From contig JAACMV010000002.1 in NCBI GenBank assembly GCA_010909725.1, forward strand, positions 682,001 to 746,000: 64,000 bases of DNA, read 5' to 3'. The translations under genes and the position numbers were made by a program. Below are positions 47,488-58,021 of this stretch, piece after piece (position 1 is the stretch's first letter; every line of letters begins with the position of its first letter). The stretch is from Picochlorum sp. 'celeri'. Its lineage: Eukaryota > Chlorophyta > Trebouxiophyceae. Under the pieces are notes generated by a model that had not been told where the DNA came from, did no database searches, and worked only from the letters and a program-made list of their open reading frames with translations.

Positions 47488-47616
47488 TATGTGTATGTTT
47501 TGAGTGTCAGTTATCTGACGTTGCGATGTTGTTTGCGGGAGGTGGTTGGTATGGTGGTGCATCTGAGAGGTTGTTGGGTCCCGATGGCGCCTCGGGGTCC
47601 TGACCTCATTCCCCAT
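47259..47616 (-). pseudogene. Deleted paralogue of the unknown gene at 45.9 kb, or a rebuilt short gene
   Basis: Here segments B and A are directly joined, so the 687 bp that separate them in copy 1 (including the basic exon) are missing. The junction makes one open frame on the minus strand: start MGNEVRTPRRHRDPTTSQMH, through TNHLPQTTSQRQITDTQNIH, into SIKTVDDFNYTKIKPA, then across the same intron into CLVATLLERSNWYPRD. The substitutions within A are intronic, synonymous or mild (SAM to SSM, GAT to GAC). It could be a decayed copy or a new, shorter gene. Confidence 0.5.
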
Positions 47617-47627
47617 GGCGCCGGTTG
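47491..47627. repeat. Duplicated segment B, copy 2
   Basis: The partner of 46851-47002, same orientation, directly adjoining copy 2 of segment A. Confidence 0.85.
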
Positions 47628-48003
47628 TGTTAGTTAGTCTATCTTTGAGTAAATCTTTAGTTCAATTTTAAATTTGAATACAATCAAGTGTGAATGATAA
47701 ACATGCACTTAAGGTTTAGATGTCAATGCTCAAACCTTGCAATGTGCATTCAATTTTGTTTTGACCTGCATCTTTTCATTAGCCACAATTATATCGACAA
47801 GGGGCTGTTCTGTGGATCTTGTTCTTGAAATCCTCAAATGTTGGATGTTGAGTGCAGATACTATCATCAAAGAGGAGTGTGCTGTGCTACCTCAGAATTT
47901 TGCTGTCCCTTTCCTCCAGATGATGGGAAGATGGCATCATCCTGGATTAAGGATTCAAAAGCTGCATGAATCAAAAGCAGATGTAAACACGTCGAAGAAT
48001 CTA
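47628..48003. other. Intergenic spacer
   Basis: About 375 bp, AT-rich. An open plus-strand frame of 95 codons (47737-48024) shows no motif and runs into the end of the opposite gene. I do not call it. Confidence 0.3.
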
Positions 48004-49879
48004 TTAAAACATATCAAGCAGTGACGTACTTGCATTTATTCCACACAGCAAGGATTCCATGGCAGAGTCCGTTGGTGTTGCCAATGGCGGTGGCATCTCA
48101 TTCGGATCAGAGCCCTTGAATTGAAACAGGTGAGAATTTTCAAAGTTGCCATTATCTTGTCTAATATCTAATGGCCTTGTGTTCGGATAGAGCTCGGTAT
48201 GGTGGCTTTGTGGATGATCTACCTGTGCATTCAGATGAGGAATCTCCAATATTGGGACATTGTCAGTTGGTGGGGACTGAGACATCATTAGTTGTACAAA
48301 TGCTGCAACAGGATCGTCGGTTGGTCCACTTTGTCTGGAGGTGGTGGGCTCTCCTGCTTGAACAAGATTGGTGACCGCAGGAATCTTATTCTGGGGCAGT
48401 GTTGGGACATAGAATCTTTCCATAGAGGCAAGATTCCCACATGCATGTACGTTGCCTCGTTGCTGCTGCTGGTACTGAAGTTGTTGCTCTTGCTGCTGCT
48501 GCTGCTGCTGCTGTAAATCATGGTTGAGTTCCTGGAGCCAATGTGCCAGAGAGTTTTCCACGCATTGCTGATTGTTTGTCTGGCTCTGCCATTGTGCAAA
48601 TGGAGATGTTGTATTCTGTGCATGGGCTGTCAAATTAATCGTGTGCCTGGAATGAGAGTAATCCTCAACCTTTCCTTTCTTCATTGACTGTGTCCTGCGT
48701 ATCGCATGCTGCGATTTCTCATCCTCAATGTCGTCCATCATAGAAGAAAATCGTTTCTGTCCTGATGATGCTGCTTTCCGAAGTCGCGCACTCAATCTTT
48801 TGGGAGTAGCCAAGGAATCAAAACTCTCTTTTCTTGCAAAATCTCCCCCTGCTGGAGAAATTGGTGGAAATAGCTGCACAGGAGTGAAACTGCTCTCCCA
48901 GCCCGGCCAAGATGAGTCAACTTCCATGAACATTTCAATATGAGCAGCTCCAGTTGGGACATCGTTATTTGCCAGCACTCTGATTGGCTGAGAAACTGAT
49001 GTCCCAATCAAGGATCCATTGACATCAAATGCTCCACACACAAGCCTAAAGCATCTGCATCCAACGTGTGTCACAGCTTCGTCCAATGAGAGATACATGT
49101 ATCTCGAATCCTTCATGTTGGAGTTAGTCCTATCTAATCTCCCTCCTGTTGACGCTGGAGATTTTGGAGTATTACAATTACTCCCTGAGCGTTTACCCAT
49201 CTTTCCAAATCGCTGGATGGCTCTCATGACTGGACCCTCACACCCTCTCTTGCATTCTCCTCTATTCACCAGGATCCAATCATACAAGCCATCTTTGTTC
49301 ATCATGTGATTCATTTCGTCTCCAATTCGTGTATCATACACAAGATATGCAGACAAAGTAACCACCTCGTCATTTGTGAGTGTAATCTGATAGCTGATCC
49401 CCCCACAATCTCCCAATTCTGGAACAGCAGGACCTCCATGCATTGCCTGTTTTGAGTGCAGCTCCCTTTTGCCGTCTTTCTCCATTAACACCACCTCAAT
49501 CTGATTATACGACCATCGCTTCTTCCCCAACTTGTATGCCTTGATTTCCTGGGCCGAGGGCACACCTTGCACCGCCTCCTGGAAACTTGCCCCTCTCGTA
49601 GTTGAGATTGGACACAATGTCCTCCCACTTGCCTCCATTCTCCTCGATAAAGCGTGTATGATACTTCTGAATCTCGTATCTGTCCCGATTGGAGGCAATC
49701 GCCAGAAAGAGATAGGGATCTCGCTCACGAATCACGTGTTCCCAGTCTCTGTTCCGTCTTTGCCTGTCTCCTGTCCCGCCAAAGACCTGGGAAGCAATTC
49801 TGCAACAAAGACACCACCTTTGAATCAAAATAGTTGAATTAAAAAGGAAAAATGCCTCAACGCAAGTATCATGGACCAA
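48004..49879 (-). CDS. Large poly-Q protein of unknown family, possible transcription regulator
   Basis: The main exon (from about 49560 down to 48004) encodes a folded region: KKRWSYNQIEVVLMEKDGKR, YQITLTNDEVVTLSAYLVYD, GCEGPVMRAIQRFGKMGKRS, then DEAVTHVGCRCFRLVCGAFD and VSQPIRVLANNDVPTGAAHI. After it comes a long disordered tail with poly-Gln (near 48490-48513 on DNA), NLS-like KRLSARLRK and many Ser/Pro. Upstream, RERDPYLFLAIASNRDRYEI and the exon end YQHLIRIASQVFG connect through an intron ending near 49802, but the start codon is not found. Between the two parts the frame changes near 49590: either a 61-nt intron with a weak GTGTCC donor, or a one-base insertion. Family not recognised. 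Confidence 0.6.
48490..48513. repeat. CTG/CAG trinucleotide repeat coding poly-Gln
   Basis: Repeated CTG on the plus strand encodes a glutamine run of about eight residues in the protein on the minus strand, with a second Gln-rich stretch beside it. Confidence 0.85.
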
Positions 49880-50252
49880 TCTTCCACCAAAGTAGATACA
49901 GATTCACAAAACCAGGGATGGCAGATCTACAAGAGTAGATTCCTCTGCTCCACCACCCATACCCCCAAATCGTACCTGATGAGGTGCTGATAGGCAAAGT
50001 AGAGTAATTATATGTATTAATATTCATTGATTGGAGACTATATGTGTTGTAAGGGCATAATTCACACGTAGCTTCCCGACCAGGTAGATCAACCCGAAAT
50101 GGATGTCGGAGGACCGATCAATTCCATCCTGAAAAGGGGGGAATGTACGCAAGGAGGTTTTCTAATATCTATTTAAGAAAACTCATTCCCTTTTGACATT
50201 GAGTCCATATGTGTTGACCAGAAGGGCGATCAATATACATTTTGAATGCACA

Positions 50253-51333
50253 ATGTCTGATAAAAATACAATATGTGGCCCAAGTGGCGCTGTTGCTCCA
50301 GAGACCGAGAGTGGTCCTCGAGTGGAGGACAATGCAGTTGAACAGAATGTGACTCAGGAACAGCCTCAGAATAGCGTAGTAATAAAAGAGGTAACAGATG
50401 AGAATCTAAGAGCGGCGTTGATGGAGTTGTTGGAAAAGAGCGATTTAAATGTGACAACCGGTGCGTAACAATGTTTGACTTTTTTTGATGGATTTGATCG
50501 GATTTTAATGAGTATGATTGATTTGTAATGTAGCTAAAATGTTGAGGAAGGAACTGGAGAAGATATTTGGGGATTTATCCGGGAAAAAGTCCTTTATAAA
50601 GGAGGAGATTACACAGTATGTGATGCGGCAGCAGGACGATGGCAATGACGATACTAATGATGCCGACGATGAGGATAAGGATGATGATGGTGATGAAGAG
50701 GACGTTCCGGTAGCTCGATCAGGGAAGAGGCGGGCGCGATTTGGGCAAATCTTGTCGTATGAGATGAGCGAGTTTCTTGGAATGGAGGAGTGTCCTCGAG
50801 GGCAGGTTGTGAAAAAGTTGTGGGAATATATCAAGGGGAACAAGCTTCAGGACCCTAAAAATGGACAGAGAATAATATTAGATGATAAACTCAAGGTGTT
50901 GTTTCCTGGGAGGAAATCTCTAAACATGTTTGCCATGAACAAGCTGATCAGCAAGCATGTTTTTATTGATGACACAATGTATGAGCAGAGCAGCGTAAAG
51001 AAGAAGCCAAAAGAGAAGAAAAGGGCCAACCCTCCTCCAAAGAGCACTGAAACGAAGAAATCAAAGGCTGATGGGGCAAAGAAGACAAGTGTGTTCTCCA
51101 AGCCTGTCAAGTTGTCACCAGAGCTGCAGGCTTGGATGGGGAGCGAAACATCCTCACGCCCAGAAATAACGAAAAAGTTCTGGCAGTATGTCAAGGAACA
51201 TAATTTGCAGGATTCTTCGGATCGAAGATATGTAAACGCTGACGATACCTTGCAGTATCTGACAGGAGAATCTCACTTCAAGGCATTTACCTTTATCAAG
51301 TTGATAAAGGATCATGTCCTGGGGTTTGCATAA
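50253..51333 (+). CDS. DEK_C plus two SWIB/MDM2 domain protein
   Basis: Exons 50253-50460 and 50534-51333, about 335 residues. The N-terminal DEK_C-like part is TDENLRAALMELLEKSDLNV, continuing TAKMLRKELEKIFGDLSGKK. An acidic stretch (50640-50700, DDGNDD...DEEDV) precedes SWIB 1: ILSYEMSEFLGMEECPRGQV, VVKKLWEYIKGNKLQDP, LDDKLKVLFPGRKSLNMFAM. A lysine-rich linker leads to SWIB 2: LSPELQAWMGSETSSRPEIT, KFWQYVKEHNLQDSSDRRYV, TFIKLIKDHVLGFA. Plant proteins with this order bind chromatin or act with rDNA transcription factors (UAF30-like). The start codon MSDKNT is the first Met of the exon with a good protein. TGTAA follows near 51409. Confidence 0.9.
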
Positions 51334-51416
51334 ATCGCGTATTTAATCGTATGCTGGTTTCTATCAGAAATCGAGTATGTATATTCTGTTGCAAAATATG
51401 AATACCTGTAAACATT

Positions 51417-52424
51417 TTAATTCTTCACCTTGTCAGCAGGAATGAGGCCAACATTTTTCAAAATGCCAACAGCAGACTTGTCTAAATTCAAAGTATACAT
51501 GTGCAAGCCTGGCACTCCAGCAGCAAGGAGCCTCTGGCACATTTGTGTCCCAAGAGACACACCAAACGCTTTGACAGCCTCATCATTGTCTTTGATGGTT
51601 TCAAGCACATTTGTGATATGCTCTGGCACATACGTCTTGCAGAAGCTTGTCATGCGCTTAAATCCACCATAGTTCATTATAGGCATGATGCCTGGAAGAA
51701 TTGGAACATTGATGCCAGCAGACTTGCAATCAGTCACAAACTTGAGAAACAAATCAACATCATAAAAGAGCTGTGTGATCACAAAGTCAGCACCGGCTTC
51801 AACCTTCTTCTTCAGATAATCAATGTCTTCCCAATACTTCTTCTTCATCTCCTCTGGATCGTCTACAATCTGATCTGGATGTGCTTCTGGGTACCCACTC
51901 ACACATATTCCAAAGTAATCTCCATGCTTTTCGCGAATATACTTGACCAAATCCAGAGCACATGCAAATCCTCCTTCTACTTGTGTAAACTTGTCCTCTC
52001 CATGAGGTGGATCGCCCCGCAAAGCGAGGATGTTTCTGATCCCTGCTTCTTTGCACTGCTGTAGGGCCGCCTCGAGCTTTTCAACAGGCATATTCGTGCA
52101 TGTCAGATGCATCATAGTCTCCGCTTGAACCTATACAGCGTCAGTAATTCATTTAATCTCACTCACGTGGGATTATGCAGTCAATAGATGACCTACCTCG
52201 TTCTGCATCTTCTCGGCAATTGTCAGAGTCAGGTCTGCTGTCGACCCTCCAGCACCCCATGTGATGTCACAGAACAATGGATCCAGGGATTTCATATATA
52301 TCTGACGCTGATGAAGGTTTTTGACACCTTCATCGGTCTTTGGAGGAAAGTATTCAAACGAGTAAAATGTCTCTCCATTATCAATTTTCGAGTTGATCTT
52401 CTCTATGATCTTCATCTTTGTCAA
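51417..52424 (-). CDS. MTHFR: Methylenetetrahydrofolate reductase, catalytic domain only
   Basis: Two exons joined in the segment after EKMQNEV. Reduces 5,10-methylene-THF to 5-methyl-THF with a flavin, feeding methionine synthesis. Motifs: [96 protein letters not shown] and [20 protein letters not shown]. The protein ends at LIPADKVKN, where plant, animal and fungal enzymes continue into a regulatory or NADH-type C-terminal domain of about 300 residues. The next gene ends 84 bp further on, so that domain is truly absent here. Bacterial MetF has the same single-domain build. Confidence 0.93.
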
Positions 52425-52537
52425 TCTGAGTTTTAATATGAAATATAAATTATAATTCTACGTTGAAATTGGTCAGTAATTGAAATAAGGGCATTGCATG
52501 CCATGTTGCATTATTGATCGAGTGGTGGTCAGCACCT

Positions 52538-53716
52538 CTAGGATTCTCTGGCTAGGCTATCAATGAGAAGACTCGTGTGCTCTGTGGCGATAAGCAACTC
52601 ATCAAAAAATGCCTCCTTCATGGGTTCCGGAAGTATCTGCCCAAATGTGTTCAGGGCATCCCGGATAACCTTTTGGGGTGGGTGTTCACAGGAATAGTCA
52701 AGATATGTATGCGCTGCATCTCTCTGGACCAGGTCAATCTTTTCCACGCAGACTGAGCCTATTCTGTTCCCTATTGCAACCTGACTCACTGAAATCATAT
52801 AAATATGGGCACAGAGCCTGCATTATAGTGCAAGAAAATAGTATTCAAAGACACATTGGAGAGTTTCTCAAGATGGATTCACATGAAAAACACAACAGTA
52901 CCTTGATGCGAGCGTGCGCAAGTCGTCCGGGAGAGAGCATGTGCTGCATTCTATTCCTATGGATCGTATTATATGTGCATACTCAGTAGCACATGCGCTG
53001 GGCTGGAGTTCTGGATCAGGAATGCCTGAGGGCCTTGTTGCCCGAAGCTGCTTAATGTCCTTACGAATGCAATCTCCCCTGTATATTCCCAACCCCATCG
53101 GGTCTATGACCCATTCTTCTGCATTATGGTTGTCAGCTATGGCGCTGCGGATTGCATGACGTGCCCGCTCCACAGCCTCTGCCATGGAGGTATGTACCTG
53201 TTCCAAATCTACAAGGTACTGTTCATAGTGCTCTTCTTGAAACGCCCATCTCTCAAAGGGAGGGATATTTGGTCGAGCTATACGAGAGCGCTCAAATCTG
53301 TTCATTTGCTCTGATTCTGCCAGAAAATTTGAGACGGTCTCAGGAAAGGATAAGCCATTCTTGGTACTGTAGTCAAGAACCCGACGCACGGGCCCTCTGG
53401 CTTTCAAATCTCCTGCATCAAAATCAGGCTTCTCATCCTCTTGGCCCCAGTCTTGAACATAGACGTGATCCACAATGCCCTTATCCCCGTTGCTGGGTGG
53501 CATGGCATTGGAGGCTGAAAATCTCCCCACATGCCAACGCGGCCCACTATCTGCTCTTTTAGCGTTACTTGAACGCATCCAAGCAGAATGTAGTACCTAT
53601 AACAGAATATAATGTAAATTATTCAGTTTTAAAGCAATTTGTATAGGGTTTTGTCTGCGTACCTGTTGTTGGCACATGTCTCGTCTCGTCGATATAGCAG
53701 CTTTGTGTACAATCAT
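52538..53716 (-). CDS. Heme oxygenase-like protein, possibly plastid
   Basis: Three exons: a short first one (53716-53663) giving MIVHKAAISTRRDMCQQQ, a long one, and a last one after a 102-nt intron (52882-52781). The order of segments follows plastid heme oxygenases: GLSFPETVSNFLAESE, EQYLVDLEQVHTSMAEAVER, DPMGLGIYRGDCIRKDIKQL, PSACATEYAHIIRSIG, then ASRYCCVFHVAIGNRIGSVC in place of the glycine-rich distal helix (family GGRMIG). I do not find the usual heme-ligand context (LHT near the N-terminus). It may therefore be a non-catalytic relative, as plant HO2 is. The family call is moderate. Confidence 0.45.
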
Positions 53717-53733
53717 GCTTTATACAGTCCCAT

Positions 53734-55114
53734 TTATTTCGTAATATGCATCAATGTTGATTGATAATCGTGTTTGTATGGAAATACCCGGAAATCTGAA
53801 TAGATGAGCTTTCCTGATGCTTCATAATGCATTCTGTTGAAACATGGATCACACCAATAGAATGGAGAATGGGGTGTCCTGATATCATTATACGTCACTT
53901 TCCTTGCAGTTTTCGACACGCATACTTCGCAATTTCTATAGTGCTCCAGTACCACTCCAGGGGCACGGATTCTGCATGGGATATTGGTCCTTGTACACTG
54001 GATCTGACACGGAGTTGTGTGTCCTGACGTCTTGAAACACCATCAGGTGCTCACAGCATTTCTGATGGCAAAACAATGCCGGGGATGACATGCCTAATTG
54101 TACTTGAAGATCTGCGAAGCACTTGCCTTCCATAGAGACGATGGAAAAAGAATCGGTGTATTTCCCTCTACTGCTGGATTCCTCATCCTGCTGCCAGGTG
54201 TGGTGAAGGGGGGCTTTCAACTTGTTCTCCCTGTAGACAAAGGCATTCGAGTTATATGGTATCAGTATTCGTAAAAACAAGTTGTATATATCCCAATAGC
54301 AGTACCTTAAGTATCGAACGATCGTCGCAGATAAATCCTCTTCAGGCGCATGCCGCCTGTCCTCAAAGAATGTACCCTCCACATAAAAGTACGCTGATGC
54401 GTCATAGATCTTTTCTGGCTCTTGTCCCTGCTGTAATCTCATGTTGTTATACTCTGTTTCTACATTTTTTACATTTTCGTCCATGACGCAGTAGATGCTG
54501 TCCCGCAGGGAGCATAGGCTTGTGCTTCCTAAAACAAGCCACTCTTCACTCACATATGATGGTGTCTGTGACAAATGAATCGAAAGTCGAATAACAATGT
54601 CATCATCACCTACTCTTTCCCTCATCGTCGAATTTTTATTGCATGATGCACTGTCTCCCAATGACAGCTTGCGACCTGCAGATTTGTTTGACGACTCTGG
54701 CACTGTTCCCTCCCCTGATGTATGTTGCAAACAATGTAAAATCCCTGCTGCTGCCTCTCTCTCCGCTTCCCTCTCTTTTCTACACTTTTGGAGAGCTTGC
54801 TCATATATTTGAATGATCTCACGCTTCTGCTCGACGTGCCCATGGTGCCTTTTCTTCGTTTTCGACGGACTACTGTGGTTCTTGGGTTCAAACTCGGGAA
54901 TTTGAACGTTCAGAATCTCATCCTCACTCCGCAGTCGCAAATCACTGGCATCCACAGACGTTTTGTTTCGTTTTTTATTCTTATTAATGGCGCATTCGAT
55001 CTGTTCGCGAAGCTCTGACGCTTTATTTTGGAATTCACGTATTCGAACTGGCTCCAAAACTCGTCCTTGTCGCGGAGCAGAGTCTGGATCACTGATGAGA
55101 CTACTAGGATCCAT
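53734..55114 (-). CDS. SNAPC3: snRNA-activating protein complex subunit 3 (SNAPC3/SNAP50), one-base frameshift
   Basis: SNAPc directs RNA polymerase II and III to small nuclear RNA promoters. The N-terminal half is basic and disordered with a coiled segment (QIYEQALQKCRKEREAEREA). The conserved C-terminal half has EEWLVLGSTSLCSLRDSIYC, SAYFYVEGTFFEDRRHAPEE, FADLQVQLGMSSPALFCHQK with CCEHLMVFQDVR, then the zinc-binding end: RNCEVCVSKTARKVTYNDIR and FYWCDPCFNRMHYEASGKLI. Between YPMQNPCP and VVLEHYRNCEVC the frame changes at a run of four C/G (53960-53963). Reading three instead of four restores it, so an inserted base is likely. The start MDPSSLISDPDS at 55114 is preferred over 55156. Confidence 0.85.
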
Positions 55115-55294
55115 GATCAAATCAAATATGTAAGGCAGAATTGGAACTGGGCGCACTTAATATGACTGCAGCATGTAGAGTGGAATTTTGTCAGGGTAGA
55201 TCCCTGTGCATGATTGGCAACATGGGCTTAGTACCGTCATTTTTTTACAAACAGAGACATATTTGAACAAAAAGTCGAAAGAATATACAGTAAT

Positions 55295-56418
55295 TTATAT
55301 GTAAGTCAGGTCTGGTGCAGCGTCAACCAAGTCTCTCAGCCCGAATTTCTCTCCAATGTGGGGCCTCACGTCATCGACATGGGCAAGCTGCTCTAAAAAG
55401 GGAATCAGTCTTAGCAATTCGATATCTTCATCATCATCGTACCAAGACTCGATTGGAATGCCATTTTCCAATTGAAACCCGAATGCCTGGGGAGAATTGT
55501 CAACGATAATAGTGTGGGCCAAGTCTCTCCCCAGGACTGTTAAATCTTCAGATAATTTCCTTCCCACACCACGCAGGAATCCCTGTATACCCTGTGACGA
55601 ATATATCTGCCATTAGGGTCAACAATGTCCAAAAGTTGCTCTGCGTAGATCTGCTGGGATGCTGTGAAGACCACAATCTCAAAACATCTGGCCATTCGCT
55701 CCAAAAAGGTATGAAGATGTGGTCTCTTTCGAACCGCCACCATGTGTGTTATATTTCCAAGTGGAACTGGAAACATAAAATCTGTACCTTCACATGTATC
55801 ATCCAGTGTTGAGTGCACTAGTGTCTCATCCAGGTCCAGCACAAGAGTCTTCTTCTTCTGACTGTGCCGTGTCAGCCTGGGAAGAAGGAAGTCATTTCTG
55901 GCCGGGACACAAGCGCTTAATGGAGGAAGAGTTTTAATGAATGCGAATGGGTCAAATTCGATCTCTTCATACACCTCATCGTCAGCATCATTGTCCGACA
56001 CCTGCCCAGTTGTTGCACATGACACCTCCTGATGTGACGCAACCACTTCGCTACAATCTAAATATGTCACCACTTTAGATGATATCTGAGAAAAAGTGAC
56101 TGACGAGGAGTGTGGGGGCGTATTCTCTGACCTATTGAGGCCATTCTGTTCCAGTGATTCTGCTGTCCGCGTGGAATTGTCTGTGGATATTGTATCTTCA
56201 GCTGCTACAGGTTGCGAGTTCACAACAGGTGTTTCCAAATCTATCACAAGATTCTCTTCTGATTCTTCTGTTCTTGCTGAAGACGCCTGCTCTAGAACTA
56301 CACACTTTGAGCGTTTGCGCCCATCCTGCACTCGTGTGCTGACGAATCCTTGCCTCTTTCTTGCAGCAGACGTAATCAAATCTACCTTTTCTTCTTTATT
56401 TTGTCGCATCTTCACCAT
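55295..56418 (-). CDS. SCP/CTDSPL2-type CTD phosphatase, one-base frameshift
   Basis: A HAD-family Ser/Thr phosphatase; relatives dephosphorylate the RNA polymerase II CTD and other nuclear proteins. The first 190 residues are disordered, with NLS-like DGRKRSK. The catalytic domain has [20 protein letters not shown] (DLDET nucleophile), [40 protein letters not shown] and YRHR-like [13 protein letters not shown]. Then GNYLK should run into [20 protein letters not shown], but a base is missing between 55545 and 55546 and the frame stops. One added G restores a perfect family match through [20 protein letters not shown] and HVDDVRP. Confidence 0.9.
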
Positions 56419-57322
56419 CGTCTTCTACTCGTATGGTGTAAAAAAAGCAAAAACAAGGCCTTCAGGGTCACAACACAGACCTACACAACAGGGTGGTACT
56501 CTCATCAGCATCAAACAGTCGATCAGAATTACTATTGTTACTATCCATGTCATATTTCGAGGTCTGTAATGCCCTGTTCCCCCCTGGACAGCTCCCCGGT
56601 CGACGTGAGAGTTTCCCGCCCAAATCGTATGTCACGCGTTCTCACGACCCAACCCCTCTTTCGCCCCCAGAAGGACATCAAACACAATATACAAGTATAT
56701 AAAAGCATTTTATAGCCAATACCAGCCAAAACATGCTCATACCTTGTCTCTGATGTTTCTAGAAAGACACCCACGTGCTCAAAAGAACTCTCAAGAGTTT
56801 CACAGGGCTCTCTCGGTTCCAAAAGCAACTCCTCCCTCTCTTATCCCTATTTAATGCCTAGAGAGCATATATTGACGCGATAGTAGCGTCTTTGGAGCCT
56901 CCCGACGTTCAGCGAGGAGGCGCGCCTCCGCAATTCACACACCGTGTGCGGCGCGAGTTATGTATCTGCTGTACTGGAGATACAAAAATTTGCCACTCTT
57001 GTAATTTATTGATTTTTTGATACGCAGTTCAGGTGGGTTCGGGTCTATTTTGTGCATGCCGGGATGGCTGCTCGGGCGCTGCTTGTGGTTCGCACGGTGC
57101 CGAGGTTCCAGGGTCAAATTATTCGATTCCGAATTCTAAATGCCCTGCTTCGGAATTAAGATAATTTTTTGCAACGACGTCCTACATACTTTGCGGATGC
57201 TCTGATCCATTCACAGGTACAAACTGATAAAAAGTATTGATTTAATTGAGGCCATAGCCCTGTATTCTATGCACTTTCTGGGAATAGGGAGACATTCTAG
57301 TTGAATAGTGGAATTGGATTCC
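56419..57322. promoter_or_regulatory. Long divergent spacer with a GC palindrome
   Basis: 904 bp between the SCP phosphatase and the MIC19-like gene. At 56916-56929 is the perfect palindrome GGAGGCGCGCCTCC, and just after it CACACCGTGTG, another dyad. Several short open frames show no motif. It is one of the two longest gene-free stretches here. Confidence 0.4.
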
Positions 57323-57980
57323 ATGGGGCAACGTTCTAGTCGCGAGGCTCGTGATAAGCCATCCTTCAATGGTGTTAGAGTGAGTTTGATGTGGTAGAGG
57401 TCGTGTGAAATGCAGATCTGACCCCTTTGTCTTGAATACTTGTAGATGACACAGGCACTTGGTACTAGGCTGGGTTTGACGGAATCCAAGGCATCCATTA
57501 TTTTAGAAGAAAGCGCGAGCGATCTTATGAAAAGTAAGGATCCAGAAATTAGGGCAGCTGTGTCACTGTCATCGAGGTCCGTATGTAGGGTTCTGTATCT
57601 GTGCTGTGAGTCTGCATTCCTCTGACACTGCGGTGTTTCAACTGTATAGGGTCGACAAGGATGTGAAAATGGCAACAGAGAAGCTTATTGAAAAGAATAA
57701 AATTTTAGCGAAAGCTCTGCAGACGAGCAAGCACGTGAATGACCTGTTGCTTGCTCGGGAGGAGGAGGAGATGGAGAAGATTGATAAATTGTCAAGGGAT
57801 ATACTTGAAAAGGAGGCAATCAAGTATCATTTAGATGTTGAGCATGAAGAAGAGGCACCGTGTGAAGTGTATGAGGAAAAAGTGTTGCGTTGCTATTTGG
57901 ATCATGCAGGAGATCCTTTCAAATGTAGATCTGTCGTGGAAGAGTATGCGGAATGCGGAAAGCGTGTTACTGTTCAATAA
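57323..57980 (+). CDS. MIC19/CHCHD3-like MICOS subunit
   Basis: Exons 57323-57379, 57446-57576 and 57650-57980, about 172 residues. The start MGQRSSREARDK fits an N-myristoylation signal, as in animal CHCHD3. The middle is helical (KLIEKNKILAKALQTSKHVN, REEEEMEKIDKLSRDILEKE). The C-terminal CHCH domain has two CX9C motifs: CEVYEEKVLRC and CRSVVEEYAEC, imported and oxidised through Mia40. Such proteins sit on the inner-membrane side and hold cristae junctions. Introns carry GTGAGT and GTCCGT donors with TGTAG and TATAG acceptors. Other twin-CX9C proteins are possible; the Gly2 plus helix plus CHCH order favours MIC19. Confidence 0.8.
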
Positions 57981-58021
57981 ATATTTATTTCATAGACATC
58001 GAGCATTTGAAATGAAAAATA

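Noticed and set aside
47737..48024. Plus-strand frame of 95 codons
   Set aside because: No motif, no splice context, and it runs into the end of the poly-Q gene on the other strand.
51330..51416. Missing C-terminal domain of MTHFR hidden behind an intron (donor-like GTGAAG near the stop)
   Set aside because: Only 84 bp remain before the opposite gene's stop codon, too little for the domain.
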